Positions 21,638 to 32,325 of a stretch of 64,000 bases of DNA are shown one piece after another. The translations under genes and the position numbers were made by a program. Under the pieces are notes generated by a model. That model made no database searches and was not told where the DNA came from. It saw nothing but the letters and a program-made list of their open reading frames with translations. Origin of the DNA: Euptelea pleiosperma (Eukaryota; Streptophyta; Magnoliopsida; Ranunculales; Eupteleaceae); the NCBI GenBank assembly GCA_035048495.1, contig CM068541.1, positions 17,243,929-17,307,928 of the forward strand, in the 5' to 3' direction. Every line of letters begins with the position of its first letter. Within the stretch, counting starts at the first letter, position 1.

Positions 21638-23346
21638 ATGGCCAATTTGCATCCTCAATTCGATGGTCCAATTGCTCCACATTTAAAGCTCCTTAATCTT
21701 AAGAGGCACGCTTGTTGCAATCACAAGTTATTGGAAATCATTGATGATTGGCAATGCGATAAATGACTCATTTGAAGACAAACAAATCACCTTGGAGCCA
21801 CTCTCAAATTAGCAAAAGTAGAACTCAATTGACATCTTTTGGAAGCTATGGTGAGGTGTTGGGACCCGGATCATATGGTTTTCAAATTTGGAGTTCATGA
21901 ACTTTGTCCTACATTGGAAGAGTGCTCTCAACTCTTATGTATGCCTCTTGATGGTGGTCTAATCTTTCCTCCATTAAATCAAGGTTACACTAAGGAATTG
22001 GAAGAGTTTCTCTATGTTCCTAAAGATAAGTTGGAAAAGGACAATAATGGGCAATGCAAGACATGCTCAATGAATTTTCTCATAAATAGGTACTTGAATA
22101 TGGGTGATCCGACTCAACAAAAAGTGAAAATGGGTCATGCAAATGCATTGGATCTAGCAATTGTTGGGCACATTCTCCTTCCTCGAAGTACTACGTATGT
22201 GGATGCCTCACTTTGCAAGATTATAAAAGAGGTTAGAACCGGAAAGACTTTGGTACCTATGATCCTAGCGGAGATTCTTAGAGGGTTAATGACTTCCGCA
22301 CGACATGGATGCATTAAGTTCAATGGGTGTACCTCGCTTCTTCAAGTTTGGTAGCCATGAGAGATATTACATTTGGCCATTTTAATCTCATAAATAATCA
22401 TCTCATGCGTAAACCTTGTCCTATTCCAAAGAAAAAGGTGGAGTAGTATAAAGGTTTAAACTCTTTGAAGGCAGAAGAGATTCAATGGAAGTGCACTTGG
22501 CTCTCTCGGGGAGAAGATGTTTACTTACGGGTTCCGGGTCGACAAGGTTTAGTGCTTGCTGGGCTTCACGGTTCTATTCCATATACACCACTCCGGGTAC
22601 TTCGTCAACTTGGGTATGTCTTATTTAATCCCACTATTGACGACATCAAATGTGACTATGCCGATTTTACAACGTACTCGAAGAAGCTAGAAATGCGTTT
22701 TGTGGATTTTTGGAAGCGGAGTAATAGACCCGTTCTGGAATTAGTTCGTAGTGCTGTGCTGACAACAACTAAAGAATACTTGCTTGGTTTGGAGATGCCC
22801 GATATTGAGTCACTCATGCCTAAACCCGATTTTCTTCATACTCCTCTTGTGGCTCTAAAGGAAGATAAAGTGTCGATTGCTTTGCCCATTATGGATGTTT
22901 GCAAGAACGTTGCTCTCTGATTTGCCAAACGCCGTCGTGAGTTTGAAGAAGAGCGGGGAGAAACGCATGAAAAGATGATCATACAAGCAAGAAAGAAAAT
23001 GATGTACATTGCCGAAAATAAGTGCTTAAAGAAAAAGATTGTCAAGCTCGAAGAAGAAAACCTTCACCTCAATGAGTTAGAAGAACGGTGCAAGCATGTT
23101 GAAGAACTTGAAGAGCAATGCAATTTCCTTAAGGAGGTTCATCATCGATGTGAAGAAGATCGTCGTAGCGCCATTGCAAATCGAGATGCTATATTGGGCG
23201 AATTGGACCGTATGGAAAGGGACCATAAAGATAACGTGGTCATTTATGATCAAACGGTTACATGGCTTGATGCATACAATATTGCCTTGGAAAGGCAAAT
23301 TATGCCACTTGGCCATAAGCCGGTTACGGCCCCACCTCCTCCCTAA
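21638..23346 (+). pseudogene. ORF1 upstream of gag, DUF7745-like with coiled coil
   Basis: Starts at the ATG at 21638 (MANLHPQF). The 21839-22354 segment has RCWDPDH, LCPTLEECSQLL, LAIVGHILLPRS and LVPMILAEILRGL. The 22465-22920 segment has IQWKCTWLSRG and YTPLRVLRQLGYVLF. Together these fit the plant transposon domain DUF7745 found in the extra ORF of Tat/Ogre elements. The last part (22975-23346) is a Glu/Lys-rich heptad-like coiled coil ending in a short Pro tail. A stop at 21764 and a shift from frame 2 to frame 1 between about 22340 and 22465 break it. The role of this protein is not established; it is not part of gag-pol. Confidence 0.7.
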
Positions 23347-23489
23347 TGAATTCTTAGTTGAGCAAAAAAAAAAAAGAGACTACATTGTATTTTGTGATTT
23401 TAAATGAATGAAATCATCTACTTTGGTCATGAAAGCTTATAGTCTATTGTTTTTCTTCAACTTTCAAAAATTAGAATGTTCATCTTGTA

Positions 23490-24310
23490 GTTTGGACTTC
23501 CCTTAAGGAGCCTTTGCCATTTTCAAAACCAATTTGGGTTACTTTTAAGGAACCCTTGCCATTCAAAAAAAAATGATCAAGTCTGTAGTTTGGGTTTCCC
23601 TTAAGGAGCCTTTGCCATTTTCAATATCAATTTGGGGTTTCCATTAGGGAGCCCTTACAATTAAAAAAAAAAAAAACAAAAAGATCAATTGTGTAGTTTG
23701 GGTTTCCCTTAAGGAACCATTGCCTTTTCAAAAAAAATCAACTGTATAGTATGGATTTCCCTTAAAGAACCATTGCATTTTCAAAATCGATCATATAGTA
23801 TGGGTTTCCCTTAAGGAACCATTGCCTCTTCAAAACTGATCATTGTAGTTTAGGTTTCCCTTAAGGAACCTTTGCCTTGCAAAAAGTAACCATGGTCTCA
23901 ATTACCATGTTGACTAGGTGCTCAGGCTGTCCCACCTAGTATTCTTTTGTGGATTTAGGGGATCCTAGCTCACTTATCCACTCTTGGCATAAGTCCAATA
24001 TGGCCGCCGTCGCATCTTCTAAAAACTTCAATAGTTTAGTTTCCCTTAAGGAGCCTTGCATCTTCCAGAGCCACTTCAATAGTTTGGTTTCCCTTAAGGA
24101 GCCTAGCATCTTCCAAAGCCACTTCAATATTTTGGTTTCCCTTAAGGAGCCTAGCATCTTCCAAAGCCACTTCAATAGTTTGGTTTCCCTTAAGGAGCCT
24201 CACATCTTCCAAGCTACTTCAATAGTTTGGTTTCACTTAAGGAGCATTGCATCTTCCAAATCCACTCCAATAGTTCAGGTTTCCTTAAGGAGACTTTTTT
24301 TTTCTAGTTG
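23490..24310 (+). repeat. Tandem-repeat spacer between ORF1 and gag
   Basis: About 14 occurrences of TTTCCCTTAAGGAGCC or close variants. Eight lie in 23490-23880 with loose 45-80 bp spacing. Six lie in 24030-24300 as ~47-bp units (AATAGTTTGGTTTCCCTTAA plus GCATCTTCCAAAGCCACTTC). The frames at 23936-24175 (minus) and 23949-24440 (plus) are open only because the units repeat. Satellite-like repeats in this part of the element are known for Ogre-type elements. Confidence 0.8.
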
Positions 24311-24558
24311 TTTTAATTCTCTTAAGACTTGCATCCCATATTCACTTTTGAGGAGCCTCTCATCTTTCCATTTTCAACTTTTAGGATCATCAAATAACAT
24401 CTTAGAAAAAAGAAAAAAAATCTCATCTTTTAAAGTCTAAAAGTCTCTAGATTGTAGCATTTTCATGTTTTCTTACAAAGCTTTTTTCTTTTTTTCAAAA
24501 GGGATCGACGTCATCCATCATCATAGGACCGAGCCAGCGACCTCCGAAAGGGAGATCC

Positions 24559-27156
24559 GTGAATCCGCCACTTCCTCGAAACACTATTTTGACACGTTCA
24601 AAAACACAAACAATAGAGCATAATCACCCTCCTGATTTTGATCCTCCAAACGCTAGTGAAGTGATAGGGACTGCTGTCATCCCTCTTGACACTTCGACTT
24701 CTTCGGTAATCAGTCTCACTGACATTCCGTTGCTCAAAGACATGATCCAAGAGCTAATCCAAACCTCCCTCAATAATTTAATGGCTGCGCAGAGCCAATC
24801 TCAGTCCATTCCCCAAAACCAACCTTCCATTCCCCCATATCAACCTCAACCTAACCCAATAATTCTCCAACCCACCATTTCCAATCCTCTTTTTCACATG
24901 CCCATACAACTTACTATTCCCAATCCTTTTGCACCAACCATTCCTCAAACTAATCTTCACACTACCTCTGTTCCAACTCCAGTTTTTACTTTTTCATCAA
25001 TGCCCACAGTTACACCCCGTCCTACCCAACAACCAGCCACCAGACTTCCACTCTACCACCCATTTCCCTCTTATTTTGAAAATATTGATCATTATGAAGA
25101 AGAGGGCAGACAAAATCATAGTAGCCATAACCATCCTATTTCAAATACCCTAGCACCCTTGGCAGATCCTCATAGAGAGAGATTTGAGAAGATGGAAGCA
25201 GAAATCAGAAAGCTGAAAGGAACTCACAATGTGGGGGTCACAGATTTTAATGAACTATGTTTATATCCTGATGCAGAATTACCTGAAAAGTTCAAGATGC
25301 CTGAGTTCACTAAGTATGATGGAATTGGATGTCCACAAACTCACTTGAAGGGATATTGTGGGGATATATTTCAGTATGGGAAGAATGAGAAGTTACTTAA
25401 GCAGTGTTTCTAGAAGAGTCTCAATGGTCCTGCCTTTAGATGGTACACTACTTTGGATCACACCAAGATCAAGACTTGGAGAGATATCTCTAGGGCGTTC
25501 CTAGGCCATTACGCTTTCAATATGGATTTGGTTCCTCAGAAGGATGACCTAGAGAGAATGTCGCAAAAAAATAATGAGACCTTTACAGAGTATGCATTTA
25601 GATGGCGAGAAGCAGCAGCTCAGTTAAAGACTTCAATGACCGAGGAAGAGATGATCCAATCATTTCTAAAAATCATTGGACAACCATACCATACTCTCCT
25701 GATAGCGCAAACGCTACCCACATTTGCTGCTATGGTCCAAAATGGTTCAAGGATTGAGGCATTAATCAGGGATGACACCATTGCGGATCCCTCAGCAGTG
25801 CAATCGATGGTCTATGGAAAGCCTTCTGGAGCAAATATAAAAAAGAACGACAACAAAAAGAGAATGCCAGATGGAGAGGTGCAAATGATCACTCCGACAT
25901 CTCAACCATCGATTCATCGAATACCTCAACAACAATACGCACTACGTGTTGTACATCCTCATTTTATTCATCAAGTCCCACGCCAACAAGTTCATGCAAT
26001 GGGGCCAACTCCGCAACAACACTTTACTTCACTGCAACATCCTCAACAGTCTACGCACCAGCAATATTTCCAACATACCCATAGAAGGCAAGAGGGAATA
26101 CCACAACGACAAATACAACAACTTCAAGGAAATTGAATTGAGGAAAGAAAGAGAAGAGGGTTTACACCCTTACCATTGACTCTTTCACAATTGCTTCCAC
26201 AACTCCTTGAACAAGGACTTTTGGTTCTCCAATCTCCTAAACCGGTGTCAGACCCGCCTCCAAGAGGTTATGACCCTAGTGCATGGTGTATGTATCATCA
26301 GGGTCCCGGGCATTGGACTGATAAGTGTTGGAATCTCAAGCATGCTGTACAGAACTTGATAGACCAGAGAAGAATTGCCCTTCCATCTCAGCAACCTGGC
26401 ACATCTGGCATCATACAAAATCCCCTCCCAAACCATCCAGAACAAGGCCCCAGCACTTCAAAGCAAATCAATGCCATATCGGTAGGTTCTTATACCTTTG
26501 ACCCATCATGTCTTATTGGACCAGTCGGAAAGGATTTTGTTATAAACATCAATTCAAAATTTGAATTATCTAGTCCACTGGTCGGTACCTTGACTGATCA
26601 ATCTTCATTGTTTAGAACAGAAAACCACGGTACCCGGCCTCAACCTACCGTTCAATTTCGACTATGCCTACCCAAATCAATTGTTTCTACCCCCACTCAT
26701 GTAACTCAACTTCCACCTTTTATGGTACAACCACCCATCAACCCAGTTCTATCCACGCCTTCTATCACCCTTACTCCAGTTCAACCTCCTATAAACCCAA
26801 ACTCCTCTACCCAAATTGTCAAACACCTAGCACCATCACTACTGCCATCAACTTTTCAGATTTCTTACCCACCAAAATCTATTCCACCACCAATACCCAA
26901 ACCTTTTATCATTCAAGTCCCTCCAACTCAACCCATAGCCAACCTATCCAAGGTGCCGTGGAACTATAATGATCAGACAGTGGTAATGGAAAGAAGAGCA
27001 GATGAAGAGGAATGCCATGAGATTGGTAATATGACGAGATCAGGAAGGTGTTTCAAGCCGACAAATCTAAGGACTGAAGGAGAAAAAGGAAAAGAGAAGG
27101 AAACAATGGCTAATGATAATGATGATAGTGCCTTCCATAAAGCCCTGAAGAAATAA
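24559..27156 (+). pseudogene. Gag polyprotein of the inner element (broken)
   Basis: Frame 1 throughout. A Pro/Gln-rich N-terminal part (24559-25140) leads to a retrotransposon gag core (about 25240-25800) with FKMPEFTKYDG, GPAFRWYTTLD, TWRDISRAFLGHY and FTEYAFRWREAAAQLK. A Gln-rich linker follows, then a zinc-knuckle-like CMYHQGPGHWTDKCW at about 26287-26331, in which one metal ligand of the usual CCHC is a His. A Pro-rich tail runs to 27156. Gag would form the cytoplasmic particle that packages the RNA. Breaks are a TAG at 25411-25413, probably from CAG, and a stop with short overlap at about 26134-26180. Confidence 0.88.
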
Positions 27157-27180
27157 GAGTACAATGTTGTTGAACAACTT

Positions 27181-27825
27181 GTGAAGGTGCCAGCTCAGAT
27201 TTCGATATTGGGGTCGTTGCTAACCTCAGAACATCATCGGGCTCAAATGATGGAAGTATTGCAGAAAGCTCATGTTATGGCTAACATCACTCCTGAGAGA
27301 CTAGCAAAGTTGGTAGGAATGATCATGGCCCCTCGGGTGATAACATTTTCTGATGATGAGATCCCTGGAGAAGGAACCAGACACTTGAGGCCCTTATTTA
27401 TCACAGTGACAAGTCAGAATCAGAAAGTGCCTGCGGTCCTGATCAACAATGGCTCGGGCCTAAATGATTGCTCTTTGAATACTATTAAGGCCATAGGACT
27501 TGGCCTCTCTGACATCAGAAGGAGACCCATGACAATTAAGGCTTTTGATAATTTTATCAGACAAAATGTTGGAGAAATCGATCTTGATGTGATCATAGGC
27601 CTGTATTTATTCAAGATTAACTTCCAAGTGTTGGACATGGAGGCATCCTTCACTTTTCTCCTTGGCAGGCCATGGTTACATTCAGCCGGGGCAGTCCCAT
27701 CTTCTTTGCATCAAAAGGTGAAATTTGTTGTTGATGATCAGTTGATTTCAGTGACCGGTGATGAAGAGCTTCATATCCCACCAGGGCAACACACATATGC
27801 AGTCCAGCACATGGAAACTGAATAA
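27181..27825 (+). pseudogene. Aspartic protease domain of the inner element, catalytic Asp lost
   Basis: Same frame as gag. The segment RHLRPLFITV...VPAVLI-N-NGSGLN (27424-27462) is the retropepsin active-site region; the codon that should give the catalytic Asp is AAC at 27445-27447. The flap and end region is present, with FTFLLGRPWLHSAGAVPSSLHQKVKF at about 27649-27730 (shown only to place it). The protease normally cuts gag-pol. With Asn in place of Asp this copy could not have worked. The change is a G-to-A transition. Confidence 0.85.
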
Positions 27826-28728
27826 AAAATCTTCTCTTATCAATTTAAAACAGTGAGTTGCATGTCCATGAAAAGAGATGAAGTTGTTGAGCCATGTTGG
27901 AGGATGATGTACAACATGAACTTCCACCCTGGCAAGGGATTAGGAGTGAATGAATAAGGGATGCTGGAACCAGTAAAGAAGACAAAGTAACAGCCAAGAT
28001 TTGGTAATGGGTACAGACCGCGCACTGAGGACTACATCAGACAAGCGCAATTGAGAAGAAAAACTCAGTTAACAAGAAGAAACGGAGTTGACCTCATCGA
28101 TGATCTGCCAAAGTCCATTCCTCTCCTCAATGCAACCTTTCCTGTAGGAATCTTTCGTGATGAAGATTATAACCCTCTTTCAAATCCTAAATCCTCATCT
28201 TTTCCAAAATCTGTTATGACTCCTTCAAAGCCAAGCCATTTTCCATCTGTGCAGTCAAAAGATTTGAAGGTTGAGCACGAGCTCAATATTCCTGATATCT
28301 CAATCTTATTCTTAGGTGAGGAATGTCAGTCTGCATTGATTTTAGAGTCTGAGTCCAACAAGTCAACAGGCACGATGGTCGATGGGATAACAAAATCCAA
28401 AGATGATTTCAAGTCAGACCAAGCAGTAGAGATACCATATGGAGAGCAAGATGGAGGCAAAATGATGTATATCGATTGGGAAGCAGTTTAGATCCCGAAG
28501 AATCTACAAGAAGAACTCATGATCCCACTGCAAGAAGCAAGCATGTTTGATGAGGAGGAGATAGAGATGGAATATGAAGATGTCATAATGATCTACGCCA
28601 ACAAAAGGAAGATTGATCCAACCAATCTGATTCATCAATTAGAAAGAGAATTGTCGAACTGGGAATCTATCCCACTAACTGTTGAGGCTTGCCAAATTAT
28701 AACAAGAACAATGACCCCTTTTAAAAAG
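27826..28728 (+). pseudogene. Linker between protease and RT
   Basis: Frame 1 with stops at about 27823, 27954, 28489 and others. Acidic, of no known domain; it ends with FDEEEIEMEYEDVIMIYANK and TPFKK at 28714-28728, just before a GT. Such long linkers are usual in Tat/Ogre elements. Confidence 0.6.
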
Positions 28729-28885
28729 GTCTGTGGTAGCGAGTGAACTAATTAATGAAATCCTTCACCCTTGGGTGTTGTTTTATCAAAAAGTTTAGTT
28801 TTTTCTTTCTAAATAAATGAACTCTCTCATTATGTTTTTACAAAATTAATTTTTTTCTTCTAATTCAATCAAGGTTAATTAGTAG
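28729..28885 (+). other. Probable intron between protease and RT
   Basis: GT at 28729 (AAAAAG/GTCTGT) and TAG/G ending at 28885 bound a 157-bp T-rich stretch with stops in every frame and a TTTTTTTCTTCTAATTC tract before the acceptor. The upstream frame ends on a complete Lys codon (28726-28728, frame 1), and the downstream open frame starts with a complete Glu codon (28886-28888, frame 2), so removal restores one frame in phase 0. Splicing at this place is established for Ogre elements; for this copy it is inferred. Confidence 0.65.
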
Positions 28886-30310
28886 GAAGAATCTGATAAT
28901 GAGCTTGAACTATATGATTTCGATCTGGAATTAGACTTTGAGCTCATGGGGATAGAATGTGAGGAGGAACAAGAAGAAGCTAAGACAGAACTTTTCAATC
29001 TTCTTGAGCATCATGAAAAGGGGGTTCAACCTAACATTGAAGATACAGAGACCATAAATCTTGGTACAGAAGAAGATCCAAAAGAAGTGAAGATTGGTGC
29101 ATCTCTTTCCCCACATGAGAGACTTAAAATGGTTAGATTCCTTTAGAATTATAAAGATGTATTTGCTTGGTCCTATGAAGACATGCCCGGGCTAGACACA
29201 GATCTAGTCATCCATCGTTTGCCCTTAATACCTGGGGAAACCCCCGTCAAGCAAAAGCTTCGAAGATTGCATTCGGAATGGGCTTTGAAGATCAAAGAAG
29301 AAGTGGTAAAGCAGTACGAAGCCGGTTTTCTGATGGTTTCATCATATTCAGAGTGGCTTGCAAATATAGTACCTGTGCCAAAGAAGGATGGGAAAGTAAG
29401 GATGTGCATTGACTTTCAGAACTTGAATAAGGCTAGCCCAAAGGACAACTTTCCATTGCCTCATATAGACGTCTTGGTGGATAACACTGCAGGCCATGAA
29501 TTGTTGTCATTTATGGATGGATTCTCGGGATATAACCAAATTAAGATGGCAGAGGAAGATAGAGAAAAGACTGCGTTCATCACACCTTGGGGCACCTTTT
29601 GTTATAAAGTTATGCCATTTGGATTAAAAAATGCAGGAGCAACGTACCAGCGGGTTATGACAACACTATTCCATGATATGATCCACAAGGAAATGGAAGT
29701 GTATGTGGATGACATGATCGCCAAATCATGAAAGGCTGAAGACCATCTCACCATCTTAAAGAAACTATTTGAAAGACTTCGTAAATTCAGGCTTCGTCTC
29801 AATCCTACAAAATGTGTTTTCGGTGCAACATCTGGGAAGCTGCTTGGATTTATTGTCAGCAGGAGAGGAATTAGAATTGATCTAACCAAAGCCAAGGCAA
29901 TCATTGATATGCCTCCCCCGAGGACGCAGAAAGAAATCAGAGGTTTTCTTGGGTGTTTACAGTACATCAGTAGATTTGTGGCACAACTCACTCCCATTTG
30001 TGAACCCATTTTCAAGTTGCTTCGTAAGAACAGTCCTAAGGAATGGAACGATGAATGTCAAGTTGCTTTCGATAAGATAAAAAGGTATCTCCTAAATCCT
30101 CCAGTCCAAGTGCCACCTAAGCCAGGACGTCCTCTTTTACTGTACCTATCAATAACTGAGACCTCTATGGGTTTTGTATTGGGGCAACATGACGAATCAG
30201 GCAGGAAAGAGCGTGCAATTTATTACTTGAGCAAGAAATTCACTGACTATGAGACTCATTACACGTCTCTAGAAAAAACTTGTCTTGCTTTAGTATGGGC
30301 TACATAACGT
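28886..30310 (+). pseudogene. Reverse transcriptase and first RNase H of the inner element
   Basis: Frame 2. After an acidic linker the RT palm and fingers lie at 29183-29731: VPKKDGKVRMCIDF, LNKASPKDNFPLP, FMDGFSGYNQI, VMPFGLKNAGATYQR and the catalytic YVDDM at 29701-29715. RT thumb and Ty3-type RNase H follow at 29732-30304: GFLGCLQYISRF, LYLSITETSMGFVL, KERAIYYLSKKF. Breaks are a TGA at 29729, probably from an Arg CGA, a stop near 29147 (frame 2) and a TAA at 30305, probably from CAA. The enzyme would copy the element RNA into DNA in the particle. Confidence 0.92.
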
Positions 30311-31105
30311 TTGCGCCATTACTTATTATCTTATCCGGTGTTGTTAATATCTCGCATGGATCCGGTGAAGTATTTGTTAGAAAAGCCTGCTATTTCTGGA
30401 AGTACAGCTCGTTGGCAGATGTTATTATCAGAGTTTGACATCACCTATGTTACACAAAAGTCAGTTAAAGGTCGGGCAATTGCAGAGCACTTAGCAGAAA
30501 ATCCACTGCCTGATTATGAACCCATGAGGATAGATTTCCCAAATGAAGCCATAATGACAGTTGAAGAAGATGCAGTTGAGTCAACAAGATGGAAAATGTA
30601 CTTTGACGATGCAGTCAACCAGAAGGGACGGGGAATTGGGACAGTAATTATATCACCAAAAGGTTCTCACATTCCAGTTTCCATTAAAATACAGTTCGGA
30701 TGCACAAATAATGAAACAGAATATGAAGCTTGCATTGTTGGACTACGAGCAGCTTTGGATATGGAGATCAAAGATATAGATGTGTTCGGAGACTCATCTC
30801 TAGTCATATGCCAGACAAATGGTAGTTGGGATACGAAGGATGAAAAATTAATCCCTTACCACGAATATCTAGAAGGGCTCACTTTAAAGTTTGAAAGGAT
30901 CGCGTTCACCTACATACCGATGACCAAGAATCAATTTGCTGATGCACTTGCCACTCTTGCCTCAATGATCGAGATTCCAGATGGGATAGATATAAGGCCG
31001 ATTGAGGTTACACAAAGTTTTGAGCCAGCCTATTGCAACACCATAAATGGAGGTGCACTAGATCAAATGTCGTGGTATATATACAGATATAAAGAAATAT
31101 CTTGA
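30311..31105 (+). pseudogene. Second (archaeal-type) RNase H of the inner element
   Basis: Same frame as RT. After a connection with RWQMLLSEFDI and GRAIAEHLAENPLP, an RNase H fold starts at WKMYFDDAVN (about 30591). The four acidic positions are all present: Asp in YFDDA, Glu in NNETEYEA, Asp in VFGDSSLV and Asp in NQFADALA. A second RNase H next to the RT-linked one is diagnostic of the Tat/Ogre group. The frame is lost by a shift between about 31070 and 31150. Confidence 0.88.
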
Positions 31106-31148
31106 AGAGCAAACATTTCCTTCGGATGCCACCATTAATGATCGACGA

Positions 31149-32323
31149 ATGATTCAGCGGTTAGCCTCACAATTTCTTATAATTGGCAGTGTATTATACA
31201 AACGGTCACCCAATCAAATCCTTATGAGATGTCTTGATGAAAAAGAAGCAAAAGAAGTCATGGAAGAAGTCCACGAAGGAGTTTGCGGTCCTCACATGAA
31301 TGTACACATAAGGCAAAGAAAATTTTGTGACTTGGATATTATTGGTCAACTCTTGATTCAGATTGTTGCAAGTACGTCCAAAAATGCCATCAGTGCCAAA
31401 TCTATGCTAACAAGATCAATGTGCCACCATCGGACCTGCATAGCATGACCACACCATGACCATTTTCTGTTTGGGGAATCGACATGATTGGCCCTATTAC
31501 TTCAAAGGCATCAAATAATCATCGGTATATATTGGTGGCAATAGATTATTTCACCAAGTGGGTAGAGGCAACTTCATACACCATTGTTACAGCCGCACAA
31601 GTAAGAAAATTTATTCGAAGGGAAATTATTTGTTGGTATGGAGTGCCTAGTGAAATGATCTCAGATAATGGGTCAATTTTCAAAGAAAAGGAGACGAAAA
31701 AGTTGTTAGCTCAATTCAAAATCAGGCATCATTTTTCTTCTCCTTATCGCCCTTAGACAAATGGAGCAGTTGAGGTAGCTAACAAGAACATCAAGCACAT
31801 CATCGAGAAAATGACAGACGATTATTCACCATGGCATGAGATGTTGCCATATGCTCTTCTTGCCTACCGCACATCGATCAGGACTTTAGTTGGACCTACA
31901 CCATATGCTCTTACATAGGGGATGGAGGCAGTTCTCCCTATTGAGGTTGAGATCCCGTCTCTACGTATTCTTATGGAAGCAGAGCTGGATGAAGCTGAGT
32001 GGTTACAAGCACGATATGCGCATTTGAATTTGATCGAAGAAAAGAGACTTCGAGTAATCTGTCATGCTCAAGCATACCAACGTCACATGGCCAAAGCCTA
32101 TGCAAAGAAAGTCAAACCTCGAGAATTTAAGGTTGGTGACTTGGTTTTAAAAAAGATTCTTCCTCATCAACACGATCCACATGGGAAGTTCAAGCCCAAC
32201 TATGAAGGCCCATATATCGTGAGGAAAGTCTTTTCCGGTGGAGCTTTAATCTTAGGGCGAATGGATGATGAAGACCTCCCAAAGCCAATCAATACAGATC
32301 AAATCAAAAAATACTTTGTATGA
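31149..32323 (+). pseudogene. Integrase of the inner element (broken)
   Basis: The zinc-binding N-terminal region (frame 3 at 31149, then frame 2 from about 31330) contains the His pair around EVHEGVCGPH and the Cys pair in KCHQC. The catalytic core has Asp in WGIDMIGPI (about 31470), Asp in ISDNGS (about 31660) and Glu in NGAVEVANK (about 31765), so the DDE triad is intact. The C-terminal part has HAQAYQRHMAKAYAKKVKPR and GDLVLKKILP, ending IKKYFV at 32323. Breaks are the shift near 31330, a TGA where Trp is expected at about 31458, a TAG at 31756 and a TAG at 31917. Integrase would join the DNA copy to the genome. Confidence 0.92.
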
Positions 32324-32325
32324 TA

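Noticed and set aside
23936..24440. ORFs on both strands made of repeated VSLKEPSIFQSHFN-like or LWKMLGSLRETK-like units
   Set aside because: They arise from the 47-bp tandem repeats. The unit length is not a multiple of three throughout and no start context or domain supports a protein.
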